A stretch of 64,000 nucleotides of DNA from Calliopum simillimum (lineage: Eukaryota > Arthropoda > Insecta > Diptera > Lauxaniidae), in assembly GCA_951812925.1 (NCBI GenBank), contig OX638370.1, positions 43,713,948 to 43,777,947 of the forward strand, written 5' to 3'. Positions 23,443 to 34,013 of the stretch are shown here, in pieces (positions within the stretch are counted from its first letter, which is position 1; the number at the start of each line of letters is the position of its first letter). The position numbers were made by a program, and so were the translations under genes. The notes under the pieces are model-generated. The model was not told the DNA's origin, did not search any database, and worked only from the letters and a program-made list of their open reading frames with translations.

Positions 23443-24110
23443 AATATCACAGAAAAAACGACGTGAAGAAACGAAATTCAGATTAAAATTTCCGAAATCT
23501 GTATGCTAAGGCTGGTAGCAACCCAACTTTGGCTTCCTCACTCAGAATACATTCTCACCGAGAATGAATCTTGCGAGAATTCAAAAATTGACATTCTCAC
23601 CGTTAGCATGGATTGAAGAAAACGAAATTTTGCTAGCATCTATTCTCAATCGAAGCGAGAATGCAGTGAAGGATACGGCCCTTAATATTTGCGACAAACA
23701 AAGTTCACATTTGAAGCATTTCGAATCAGATTATAGCCATAAAAATAGTATCGTTATATTGTTGCACTTACGAAATTTGAGTTTTGCACAGAAAAACCGT
23801 TCATTTGACCGGTCGTGCAATGGTAAGGGAAGAAGCTTACGACATCTTCTATCAATATTTTTTTTTCAACCAAGTCATCAAGATTTCAGGTGCTTCTTGA
23901 ATAATAGCAGGAATGATAAACTTAATTATATGCTAGAAATTAAAAGGGTCCAAGAGAACTAATCAAAGTCAAATAAAATGTAATGGTATATTTAATGAAA
24001 AATATTATGGCTTATATACGAGTACATGTTTTATAAATATTGTACAAAATTCTTACGCAAGATAAAAAGGTTTTCCAACTAAATATTAAATGTATAATAC
24101 TAAAATCACT
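23443..24110. other. Spacer between Harbinger remnant and transporter gene
   Basis: The plus-strand open frame at 23564-23962 (132 residues) starts in sequence with several ATTCTC/GAGAAT inverted words and has no recognisable domain, so I do not call it a gene. Near 23508 AAGGCTGGTAGCAACCCAAC could be the outer end of the Harbinger element, but no matching end was found. Confidence 0.35.
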
Positions 24111-27100
24111 TTATGACTTCACATCATCAACTTTTTCCTGTTTCACAGCCTCCGCATCCATTTGTTCCATTGGTACTTGATAGCCTGTCTTCGGAAGATA
24201 TTGTTGTTTTCTCGATGTGGGTCTTACCAAAATATGAGCCACGCAGGTACACAGTGCAACAATTGCAAAATACATAAAACTACGTCTGCCACCAAAACGT
24301 TTGAATGCCAAACCACCAACTAAAGAACCTATAGAATATCCCAAGCCATCATCCATACCAGCCATTAGGCCCTGTACTGTTGCTGATGTACCAGGTGGTG
24401 CCACTGCTGAAGCATATGCAACAATGCATGTATAGCAAAGCGCATAGGTGACGCCCTGGAAAAACAACTCAACACCAACCAAGTACCATGGATTGGGTAT
24501 CCAAGAGATCAAAGCCAAACGTACAGCATAGAAGAAGAAGCACATGCTCATACAGTGGACGTAGCCAAGTTTTTTAATGATTTTACCGCTATAGAAGAAA
24601 AATGGCACCTCACCAAATAGACATTCCGCGGCAACAACACAACCTTCAATGAGCTTTATTTGATCCATATAGCCGGTGCTGGCGGCAACATCTTCCAAAT
24701 GCCAAAACATAAAATAAATGATAAAAGAATCGATGATACCCGCAATTGTGGCGAATACCAAAAACACAGCAATGGCCGGATGTGTTATCAGACCGCAAAC
24801 ATCTTTGAAAATCGATTCGGATGATGTGAATTTCGGCAATTTCAATTTGGAAGCACTAAATATATCCAATCCGCTAAAGATGAACATTATGATTAAGGCG
24901 GGTGTAAAACTTTTTACAGCATCTGCAGTCCAGAGATCAACCACAATACCTGCCACTAGAGCGGTTACACCAAAACCAATGGTGCCCCAGACGCGTTGTG
25001 CGCCATATTTACTCTCTTCGGCCTCGCCAAGCATATCGAAACAAATCGCATCTGATATGGAATTGACGACATTAAAACCGATTGTGCCGATGCACATGAA
25101 GATCACAAAGAGCCAAAAGGTTGAAGTGCCATAGAGACAATCGTGTTGCAGTTCTGGCCTCAGAAAACAACTGCCATTGAAATTGGTAACGTTGAGCTTA
25201 TCTACGTAGCTTGGAAGACACATATGCAGTTGCGCTGGCTGCATGACATTATTCGTTAGGCTTAAGTTTAAACTGCTATTTCCAGCAGTTTGTATATCCA
25301 CAAAAAAGGCATCAAGCGTGGTGTCAGCACTACTATCGGTACATGTGGCCAAGCGGGTCATCGAGCAAAGGGACGAATGTGAAAAAAGCTAAAAATATTC
25401 AAATAAAATTGTATTCTTGAAATTTGTAGTATATGAATCATATTTAAACAAATAAACTAAAAAAAGGATGATAAATAAAAATTAAATGTAATTCTTCAGT
25501 TACCGCGAAAGCTTATTTGACTTGCAATCAAAATGTATATGGAAGATTCTACAAAAAATCCCTACTTTCGACTTAAAAAACCGTTTTTGGGCGAGTTTTT
25601 GTGCTGAAAAATTTGTAGTTCAGTTATTTTTTAACCGACTTCGGATTTTACGGCTATAGAAAGTAGAATATATAAACTTTTAAAAAATATTTACTTTCCA
25701 GAACAAATATTCCGCTCATTGAAAGTTACAAAAAACCAATTTCTAGAGGAAAAAATTTAATTTTTGGTCCAAAAATTTCTAAGAAGATAATGTTGGCCTA
25801 GTCATTCTCCACAAAAGTTGACTGAAGAACATCACAAAAAAATTAACAGTTGCGAAGTAACGGGCAGCCAAAGCGATTTGCCTTTTTTTAGTCAATTTTT
25901 CAACCGTTGATTGAAAACTGGCTGGGTTTTTTCCACTACCGATTCCTAATTATTTTTTTAAATCTTATTTATTTGACCACTTCTTTCAGGAAAAGGGCGG
26001 ACAAAAACAAAACTACAATTTCGCACATATGGGCGCATTAATTTATTCGAACTTTTCAGTCAAATTTTGCAATGAACAACAACCGACGGCATAAATATTA
26101 ACTTGGAACTTGGTTGTATGTTATAGCCTTATCAGACCTATTTAGTTTTTCAAATGAAGATATCATATAAAAAAAACATCTATTTTATCGTATCAGTTTG
26201 CATACCGGAGCTATATAAGTAGAATGGCATTTGCCGTATATTTGTTTAAATAACTAAATGTATTAGGTTTGCCGTAACCGCCCAAAAATTTGGATATTCG
26301 CCAAATTTTAAGATCGGAAAAGTGAAAAATATTTGTAGAAATTCGACCAAGGTACCTGAAGATAAAATAATATGACTTAAAATCTGGAAGGCGTCGAATC
26401 CTGCCTGTAATAAAATATCAAATTAAATTCTTTAATTGAGGTCTTTAAGAATTAAATATCATTTCATTAGCATTTTAATTCCTTTTCAGACTTAAAAAGG
26501 TGATTTTCACAAAAATGCTAAATTGGAGTATGTGGCGAAACAAAAAACAACTAGTAAGGGTGTTACCTTTGGCCTGGCCAAACATTAAATACCCTACACA
26601 GCAGTATTTTGAAAGTTTTGCTTATATGGGAGGTGCCACGCCCTCTTGTCCAAATTCACCCAAATTCTCAGAGTTTAAACTTATAGTTCTTAGCATTTGA
26701 GTGAAATTTGGTTGGATTATCTCAACAAATTTTTTCAGTATAGCGTTTTGAACCTTTTGCTTGTATGGGAGGTGCCACGCCCTCTTGACCTAATTCACCC
26801 AGTTTTTTCTCAGAGTTTAAACTTATAGTTCTTAGCATTTGCGTTAAGTTTGATTATCTCAAAAAACGCTTTTAGTATAGCGTTTTGAAGTTTTTGCTTA
26901 TATGGGAGGAGCCACGCCCTCTTGTCCAAATTCTCCTGGTTTTTGTTCAGAGCTTGCGCTTACAATTCGTAGTATTTATATGTATTTTGGTTGCATTATC
27001 GTGAAAAAAACTCAAAAAGTTGCATTTGGAATACATTTTTTGTATGGGCGGTAGGCGTGTCCGTTGACCGATTTCGCTCATTTTCAATCCTTTGAGCTAG

Positions 27101-29836
27101 GTTTGACGACGAAAGCAGAGTTCTAATATTTCATTGAATTATCTCGCTCAGTTTTCCCAAAAAATTTATTTCCACGCACAGACCGCCAGACAGACGGACA
27201 TGGCTATATCGACTCAGGAGGTGACGCTGATCAAGAATATATATACTTTTCTATATCTGCCACGCCTCCTTCTCTGCGTTACAAACGGAAGGACAAAGTG
27301 AATATACCCTGGGTATAAAAAATCTAGTAGTGAAGGGGGACTGATAAACATTGACCCCCGCTCCCGGATTTTCTCTCCACGCCTCTGATAACAGAAGATA
27401 GCTTAGATTCATCGTCAATAAGAGTTGATTTAACACTTAAATAACAATTACAAATGCTTATACAGCAAGAAGCAAAAATCTACATCATAAATCGCAAAAA
27501 AGAGAAAAATTTGGGAAAATATTTACATAATAATATTTGTTAACAACACAATAGATGAGTGCAGAGCTAAAAGAACCCTCTTGGCCGCGGGCTATGTTTG
27601 TTGCTCTAAAGAGGCGGTTAATAAATGACACAATCAACACAATTTGTTTTTTACGATCCTGTCTTTGCCCTTGCGCTTGTAACGCAGATAAGGAGGCGTG
27701 GTAGGTTTAAAAAAGTATATACATACATTCTTGATTAGCTTCACCACCTGAGTCGATATAGCCATGTCCGTCTGTCTGGCGGTCTGTGCGTGGAAATAAA
27801 TTTTTTGGGAAAACTGAGCGAGATAATTCAATGAAATATTAGTACTCTGCTTTCGTCGTCAAACTTAGCTCAAAGGATTGAAAATGAGCGAAATCAGTCA
27901 ACGGACACGCCTACCGCCCATACAAAAAATGTGTTCAAAACGCAATATTAGGAGCATCATTTGAGATAATCCAACCAAATTTCAACAAAACACTAAAAAC
28001 AATAAATGCAAGCTCTGACAAATAACTAGACAAATTCGGACAAGAGGGCGTGGCACCTTCCATACAAGCAAAAGTTTCAAAATTATGTACTGAAAACTTT
28101 ATTTCAGATAATCCAACCAAATTTCACTAAAACACCAAGATCAGTAAGAGCAAGCTCTGACGAAAAAACTTGGCAAATTTGGACTAGAGGGCGTGGCACC
28201 TCACATATAAGCAAAAGTTTCAAAATGTTATACTGAAAACGTTATTTGAGATAATCCAACAAAATTTCACCCAAATACTAAGGACTATAAATAAACGTTT
28301 TGAGCAAAAACTAGACGAACTCGGGCAAAAGGGCGTGGCACCTCCCATATAAGCAAAAGTTTGAAAATGCTACTCTGAAAACTTTTTTTAGATAATCAAA
28401 TTAAATTTCACTCAGACACTAAGAATTGTAAATGCAAGCTCTGAACCGAACCCAATTTTATTTATTACTGACAGAATACCAGCCAAAACATATTATGACA
28501 TTACTTTTGTCTCTATAAGAATTTTCAAAATTTAGTATGAAAATAAAAAAAATATTAGTAAATGCAAGGTAAAATTTTCGATCGAAAATGCGCCGAACTA
28601 AAGTTGAACGCAGAGGTATGGTTTCTTGGGCAAATATTCATAAAATTGAATGGGCTTTCACATAGGGGTGTAGCCGAGGTCGATATATGCATAAATAAAC
28701 GGTATTAAGTACAAACATTTGAAAATATTCGTTTAAAAATAGAAAAACGATCCGTTTTCAAAATCGGCATGTGTTCCGATTTTGATTCTTGTCAGGATTG
28801 ACTTCGGATGTCCTGAAAAGAACCCAACAAAAAACTCCGTTGTCCTCGAACCTTTCAGTTAAATTTTTTCAAGCGGGGCGTGTATAACTTTCTTTCAGTT
28901 GAAAAGGCATAATATATTTGATGTGACTAATCCGATTGGATTAAAATTGGTGCCGGATCGCAATCCCTACTTGCGTGGTTTTGTGTTGTTTGAGAAAAAA
29001 TGTGACGTATGTGGTTTTTGAAATAGCGGATTCATTTAGATCTCTCGCAAAATTAGTGATTTCATAGCACTGTTCTTCAGTAGTGCAATATTGTATTCTA
29101 TTAGATTATTTTTACTAATGGCTGTGATCATTTCACTTTTTTCGAAATTTGCAGTTGGGTTCTCTGATTATAAATAAAAATTCACAGAGATGTTTTAAGT
29201 GCTTAGCAGGGAGACCACTCATTATTAGTTTAGACATTAATGTCTCATCAAAGCTATATAAGTTCTGTACTCTCTAGCAAGTTATTTGTAAAATTAATGA
29301 AACTTACCTCATCCACACAAACATCAACATTTTCAGCGTTAAATGTCAAATTCCATGTATTCTCCAAGGCGATGGCATGCGTTTGTGCATTTGGTACAAA
29401 ATAAAAGCCACCATAGGCCAGTGTCATGGCACCGATCAAACTAATAAAAATTATTTTGCGAAATTTCTAAAACAAAATACAAAAGAAAAAAAAGTATTGA
29501 TTGAATTTGAGAAATTATTTTTTAACAAAACTTCGCTAATCAAATATATGATTGTGTTATAAAATCACTTACCGAAAAATAATCAGCAATAAAACCAAAT
29601 ACAGGTTTAGCAATAACATACATAACTGGCAACACTGATGTTATATAGCCCATCACTTCGGGTGATATACCAATTTGTTTCCCCAAAACAGAGAGTTGTG
29701 GTAAAATTGGACCCATAGCTAATGAATGAAAAATACTCTATAGATTTGCTAAAAAATAGATGCAGTAAAACTTACCAGCCATAAAGAATAGAAAATGTGC
29801 CTTAACAGGCAATAAGCGGCGGTTGATTTTGACCAT
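24111..29836 (-). CDS. MFSD6-type major facilitator superfamily transporter, four exons
   Basis: The exons on the minus strand are 29776-29836, 29573-29718, 29308-29466 and 24111-25388: 1644 bases, 547 residues plus stop. Donors are GTAAG; acceptors end TTAG, TTAG and TTTAG. Exon phases join cleanly. Residues 1-20 read MVKINRRLLPVKAHFLFFMA, the typical cytosolic start and first membrane segment of the MFS_1_like/MFSD6 family. Exon 2 gives two more hydrophobic segments (SVLPVMYVIAKPVFGF). An extracellular loop in exons 3-4 has several N-glycosylation sequons (NLT, NSS, NVT). The C-terminal half holds six or more segments and GLMAGMDDGLGYSIGSLVGG, then a charged cytosolic tail. It should be a 12-helix membrane protein; the substrate is unknown. 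Intron 3 is 3.9 kb and filled with repeats, including a long palindrome. Confidence 0.9.
26556..28450. repeat. Palindromic pair of family A repeats in transporter intron 3
   Basis: The left arm (about 26600-27310) and right arm (about 27653-28445) are inverted copies of the family A repeat, separated by some 340 bases. Within the left arm three tandem units start at 26621, 26760 and 26897, a period near 138 bases, each with TATGGGAGGTGCCACGCCCT or a close variant. The outer left end reads AGTAAGGGTGTTACCTTTGG then CCTGGCCAAACATTAAATAC. The same end, inverted, is seen at 31976-32030 and 56276-56325, so it is a true element terminus. The inner end reads TACCCTGGGTATAAAAA. Confidence 0.75.
28450..29300. 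other. Remainder of transporter intron 3
   Basis: No exon is visible. Positions about 29145-29195 (TTTCGAAATTTGCAGTTGGGTTC) match the arm of the fold-back at 54370-55073. The part of the intron at 25389-26550 is likewise AT-rich without recognised content. Confidence 0.5.
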
Positions 29837-30270
29837 TTTCGTTTCGGGTTTGTCGATTCACAGCAAATAATGCAAATATATCACAATCCTAGTTGGAAGT
29901 TGTTTTTAAATAACAGAAAACTGTATTCAAAAGTTATCATTAAGTTATCAATCACAGCTCCCAACTTTGTAGCATTTTGTGAGATATCTCGCCCACATGC
30001 TCTATCAGACTAATTTGCCAATAGACGTCAATTGAGTATTTTACCAGCAACAGACGACAATTTGCTTACAATCTTGCTGATAAGCGTTTACTTTAAAAGT
30101 TTTTTTTTTATCTCTCTGTTGGGTTGTTTTTGTCTCATCTAGTGCAATGCTAAGAGAAAATTTTGAAATTAATATGAGTTGTATGTGGTTAGTTATTGGC
30201 TTAAAGAAAAAACAATTTTAATTTTAGCCCTAATCAGAATCTAATTGACAACAATTATATGAGGTGCTGC
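29837..30270. other. Upstream region of the transporter gene
   Basis: No TATA box or coding exon is evident upstream of the ATG at 29836. The gene may have a TATA-less promoter or an unseen non-coding exon here. Confidence 0.35.
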
Positions 30271-30271
30271 T

Positions 30272-30596
30272 CAGTTGCGTAGCGTGGATATTTGTCACCC
30301 AGGGTAAAATTTATTCGTTACTCTTAAGGCGAGTTCCTGACATTTTAAATTTTCGAGCAATAAATTCTTAAAAAAATATTTTTATGAACCAAAAAATAAT
30401 TTTCCGAATTTTCAAATTGAAATCACTAGCAAACAGTGGTATCTTTGAATTTTCTATCAATTTGTTACTTCTTAATACTGTGTTACAAGTAAAAAAACTA
30501 AAAATTGTATCAATAAAAACCCCAATAAACGCATGAAACTGAGCTTGTCGCCCAGGGTTCGGCTCTTTCAACCCCTACCCCTTAGCTACGCCACTG
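30272..30596. mobile_element. hAT-type MITE, CAGT(G/T)GCGTAGC ends
   Basis: The left end CAGTTGCGTAGC and the reverse complement of the right end CAGTGGCGTAGC match, and both ends carry a nearby CCCAGGGT word (30299 and 30551). These termini are characteristic of non-autonomous hAT elements in arthropods. The 8-bp flanks agree only partly, so the duplication is degraded or my end is off by a base. The frame at 30368-30571 is incidental. Confidence 0.65.
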
Positions 30597-30599
30597 GCA

Positions 30600-31035
30600 C
30601 TAGTCTTGTAAAGTAAAGTAAGATAACTAAAATATTATTTTACAATATACATACTAAGACATTGTTTGTGGTTATAATTGTGGCATGGATACAAACCAAA
30701 GCTGTAGATACCTATCTAATCTTGTTCTTACTCGTGTTTTATAAATGTTTTCGATAACCGTCTCTCGTGCTTCTTTTCAGCAACAGATTCTTGATATTCA
30801 AATAAAAGTGTGGATAATGTAATCTTTGTAAGAATAATTTGCTGTATAATCTCTTATCACATACATCATGTATTTGCATGAAAAGTATTTATTTTAAATG
30901 GGTGACATTATAATAAGATATGAATTTCTCGTTGTAGAGAATGTCCCATAATTCACGCAAGATTTGAATTTGCAGCCATTTGTGTGGCAAAGTATTTCCA
31001 ACCAAAAGAAAAGAGAAAACAATTTGACAGGTGAC
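30600..31035. other. Spacer, nothing recognised
   Basis: AT-rich sequence between a hAT-type MITE and a transposase remnant. No exon, promoter or repeat boundary is clear. Confidence 0.4.
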
Positions 31036-31039
31036 AGTA

Positions 31040-31540
31040 TAGGGCTATGAAGCACTATATGAAACAACAACGCTTTCTCATTGGTGAACAATATTTGAAA
31101 AATAAAGGAATTCAAAATATGGTCGGAATAACATGCTGTTTAAATGATAATATCGAATCAGTAAAAGAGGGTGTTGATAAAAGTACAGGAACATCGATTC
31201 AGCAACGTGTACAAGAAGCTCTCTACAGCGTATACTTACTAAAGATCTGCGTCTCCATGCTTACAAAGTTCAATTGACACAAGAACTGAACCCTATTGAC
31301 CATGCACAGCGGAGAGCATTCGTTGAATGGATTAATGAACAACTAGAAGTGAATGCTGATTTTTCGAGCAATATCATCTTAAGCGAAGAATCTCATTTTA
31401 ATCTTGATGGTTGATCGTCAAAATTGCCGCATTTGAGGTACAGACCACATGTGTTTGTCGAATAACAAATGCATCAATAAAGTTTCACTGATAGGTGTGG
31501 ATTTTGAGCTGAAGGCCCAATAGATCATGTGATTTAACAC
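31040..31540 (+). pseudogene. IS630/Tc1/mariner-type transposase remnant
   Basis: The plus strand begins with a frame at 31047 that covers a degraded helix-turn-helix part, then shifts frame near 31235. The second frame reads LTKDLRLHAYKVQLTQELNP, followed by DHAQRRAFVEWINEQLE and ILSEESHFNLDG. The acidic residue of the EES-HF motif is near the second catalytic position of the family (usually DEAHF, here changed). In-frame stops follow at once (DG then TGA). The gene is dead. The relation is to the insect family with the DLxLHPYKIxLTQEL block. Confidence 0.7.
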
Positions 31541-31669
31541 CTTTGGATTTCTACCTATAAGGTTATTTGAAGTCAAAGGTATAAGTCCTATTACATTTTT
31601 ACCTGGAGATTATCCCTAATTTTGGAATTTCATTACACTTTCTAAGAAATTCAACGTGAAATAAAAATG

Positions 31670-32030
31670 TTTCCAACGTTACAAGCAAAAGTTTCACAAT
31701 GCTGTACTGAAAACGTTTTTTGAGATAATCCAACCAAGTTTCACTGAAACACTAAGGTCAATAAGAGCAAGCTCTGACGAAAAGCTTGCCACTAGACTTG
31801 ACTAGAGGGCGTGGCACCTCCCATATAAGCAAAAGCTTTTAAACGCTTTTTGAGATAATCGAACTAAATTTGATTCAGACAATAAGAATTGTAAATGCAA
31901 GTTTTGAGCAAAAGCTGGGTGAACTCGGACAAGAAAGCATGGCACCTCCCGTAAAAGCAAAATTTTCGAAATACTGCAGTGTATTTAATGTTTGGCCGGG
32001 CCAAAGGTAGCACCCTTACTATTTTTTTTT
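31670..32030 (-). repeat. Family A repeat ending in its GGCCaGGCC terminus
   Basis: Two or three units with GTGGCACCTCCCATATAAGC or variants run into CAGTGTATTTAATGTTTGGC, CGGGCCAAAGGTAGCACCCT and TACTATTTTTTTT, the same outer end seen at 26551-26600 in inverse. It defines one boundary of the family. Confidence 0.7.
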
Positions 32031-32079
32031 TTTTTTTTTTAATCTTCTGAGGTTACATAATAGAAAAAGGAAGTTCTTT

Positions 32080-32355
32080 GCCATACAAAATTAAAAGCAG
32101 CTTGAAGCCCTATTATTTTACTTCAAAACCCAGTTTAAATTATATCGATATATTTTTTTTTCTTCGAATTATTCTAACCTGAAAAGTTGAAAAAGAAAAA
32201 TCAAGTTTTTTTTTTTCGATAATTCAGCTTACGATATTTCGAAGACAAAAAAAGATATCGATATAATTTAATTGATTTTTAAAGTAAAAAACTATGGCCT
32301 CAAGCATCATTTTCAATCCTTCGAGCTAACTTCTACAACGAAACCTCTGTACAAT
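32080..32355. repeat. Dispersed repeat, copy (partner at 44640-44935)
   Basis: Ordered words shared with 44640-44935: CAGCTTGAAGC, ACCCAGTTTAAATTAT, CAGCTTACGATATTTCG, AAAGATATCGATATAATTTA and CCTCAAGCATCATTTTCAAT. The class is unknown; there is no coding capacity. Confidence 0.75.
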
Positions 32356-32493
32356 ATTTGATTTGATTTGGTTTATTTATGCGATTAGCTAGTACAACAA
32401 GATTCTTAAAGTAATCTTAATATTACAGCACTAGCTTCATGTTATGTGTATAATGGCATTCTGAGTAAAACTTAACATTTAATATTTTTAATA

Positions 32494-33240
32494 TTGGGTG
32501 TACAACTTAAAAACCGGAATTATTTAGCAAAATTTGATGCTTTTTTGTGGAAAAATGTTACAATATATTTTATTCAAAGTATTGTCCATTGGAAGCTACA
32601 ACATTTCCCCATCTTTCAGGCAATTTATGAATTCCATCCCAAAAAAATTGCGCCGGCTTGGCGGCCAAAAATCAATCTATCCAATTTCGGATGCCTTGCT
32701 CTGATGTGAAGCGTATTCCGGTGAGGGCATTCTGCATCGATCGGAACAAATGGTAGTCTGATGGTGCAAGGTCTGGGCTATAAAGCGGGTGAGGCGAAAT
32801 TTCCCATCCATTGTTTTCCAGGTAATTTTTCACGGGTCTTGCAACATGCGGCCGAGCGTTGTCATGATGAAAAATTATTGCTTCGTGTCTGGTCGCATTT
32901 TCGATGATGGCACGCTTCAAACGTATTAATTGTGTTCGGTACAGGTCACCTGTGATTGTCTGGCCCGATTTCAACAACTCATAATATAACGGCCCCTTCT
33001 GATCCCACCAAATACACAGCATAACCTTGGCGCCATGGATATTTGGCTTCGAGGTTGATTTGGCTGGTTGGCCGGGTTTCACGTATGACTTTTTTGCGCT
33101 TGGGATTGTCATAATGGATCCATTTTTCATCCTCAGTCATAATCCGATGCAAAAATGATTTGTTTTTATGGCGCTCAAGCAGCATTTCAGACATACAGAA
33201 GCGCCGTTCAACATCTCTCGGCTTCAACTCATAGGGGACA
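32494..33240 (-). pseudogene. mariner (DD34D) transposase pseudogene, 5' truncated
   Basis: The element's 3' end carries the mariner-type terminal repeat TTGGGTGTACAACTTAAAAA at 32494, next to TA. On the minus strand the frame reads YELKPRDVERRFCMSEMLLE, then EDEKWIHYDNPKRKK (first aspartate region). A frameshift follows near 33100. Next come NIHGAKVMLCIWWDQKG, HHDNARPHVARPVK (second aspartate) and PHPLYSPDLAPSDYHLF (third aspartate), then another frameshift near 32672 before LPERWGNVVASNGQYFE and stop. The N-terminal DNA-binding half is missing. At 33239 it abuts an inverted Tc1 fragment, so the open frame 32979-33338 is a chimera. Confidence 0.85.
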
Positions 33241-33346
33241 TATGGTTTAAGGTTTTTCGAACAAGGTGCTTCATTTGGTTTTCTCCATATGTATGGTCTG
33301 CCGTCTGATCCAAAAGTATTAATCTTACTTTTATTCAAGAAGAGGA
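33239..33346 (-). pseudogene. Inverted Tc1-type transposase fragment
   Basis: The minus strand reads INTFGSDGRPYIWRKPNEAP with KNLKPYV, the Tc1 block just before the VKHGGG motif. The following Tc1 block lies on the opposite strand from 33347. The original transposase has therefore been rearranged by a local inversion, or two copies meet here. Confidence 0.7.
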
Positions 33347-33652
33347 CATCTCTATTAAAGAAAAACGTTAGACCAAATGTAAAACATGAAGGTGGTTCAC
33401 TAATGGTTTAGGGCTCTTTTCAGCAGCTAGGCCTAGAATACTCCATTTTGTTGATGGAAGAAAGGATCATAAAATTTATTTGAACATTTTAAGGCTAAAT
33501 TTACTGCAATTTAAGGATAAACTTGGTCAATGTAGTGATATGTATTTTTACCAAGAAAACTATCTCAAACATATTCCTTATAATATGAGATCATGGATTC
33601 AATAGAACTGTCCCAATATATTCGTAACACTGGCGCGGGGTCCAAATATAAA
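33347..33652 (+). pseudogene. Tc1-type transposase remnant, left part, split by LTR element
   Basis: The plus strand reads KNVRPNVKHEGGSLMV followed by a stop, then, in shifted frames, a block corresponding to Tc1 FQQDNDPKHTA (here FYQENYLKHIP) and NMRSWIQ. It ends at the TAAA duplicated by the LTR element. The continuation is at 42078-42240. Confidence 0.75.
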
Positions 33653-34002
33653 AGTTAACAAGTGTGCGGCGGTACACTTGAAAAAAATTAAAGTTGGGAG
33701 CCGGCCACTGGCTCCATGTCCTTCTGAAATTAATTAAGTAACACGAATTTAGTTTTTGACAGGTTTATTCCCTATTCGTACCGATGCCGAATTAAGAATG
33801 ATATCCTAAAAACTAAATAAAAATAAGCTAGGCTAATTCCTTATACTAACGTAATATAAATCTGCTGAATCCGCGATTCCCACGTTGTGGTGCGTTGACG
33901 TGGCCATAACGACGTCGCAGTCGCGCGTGTGGATCACGTTGCATACAGCAGACGCTTGGTCAGCAAGAATGAAAGGGAGTTGGCTTTGCTAACGTGTTAA
34001 CT
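33653..34002 (-). repeat. 3' LTR
   Basis: 350 bases, identical to 41724-42073 except for one base by eye. Ends are the inverted AGTTAAC and GTTAACT. Confidence 0.93.
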
Positions 34003-34013
34003 GTCCCCCCTTC
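34003..34013 (-). other. Polypurine tract
   Basis: On the minus strand GAAGGGGGGAC directly precedes the 3' LTR, as expected for the plus-strand DNA primer. It overlaps the env stop codon. Confidence 0.8.

Noticed and set aside
23564..23962. 132-residue plus-strand frame
   Set aside because: No recognisable domain. It begins in sequence with repeated GAGAAT/ATTCTC words and may be transposon end sequence.
26600..27000. Regularly spaced repeats as a CRISPR-like array
   Set aside because: The ~138-bp units are contiguous tandem copies with similar spacers in eukaryotic DNA; no unique-spacer structure.
32979..33338. 119-residue frame as an intact transposase
   Set aside because: It is a junction of an inverted Tc1 fragment and a 5'-truncated mariner, not one protein.
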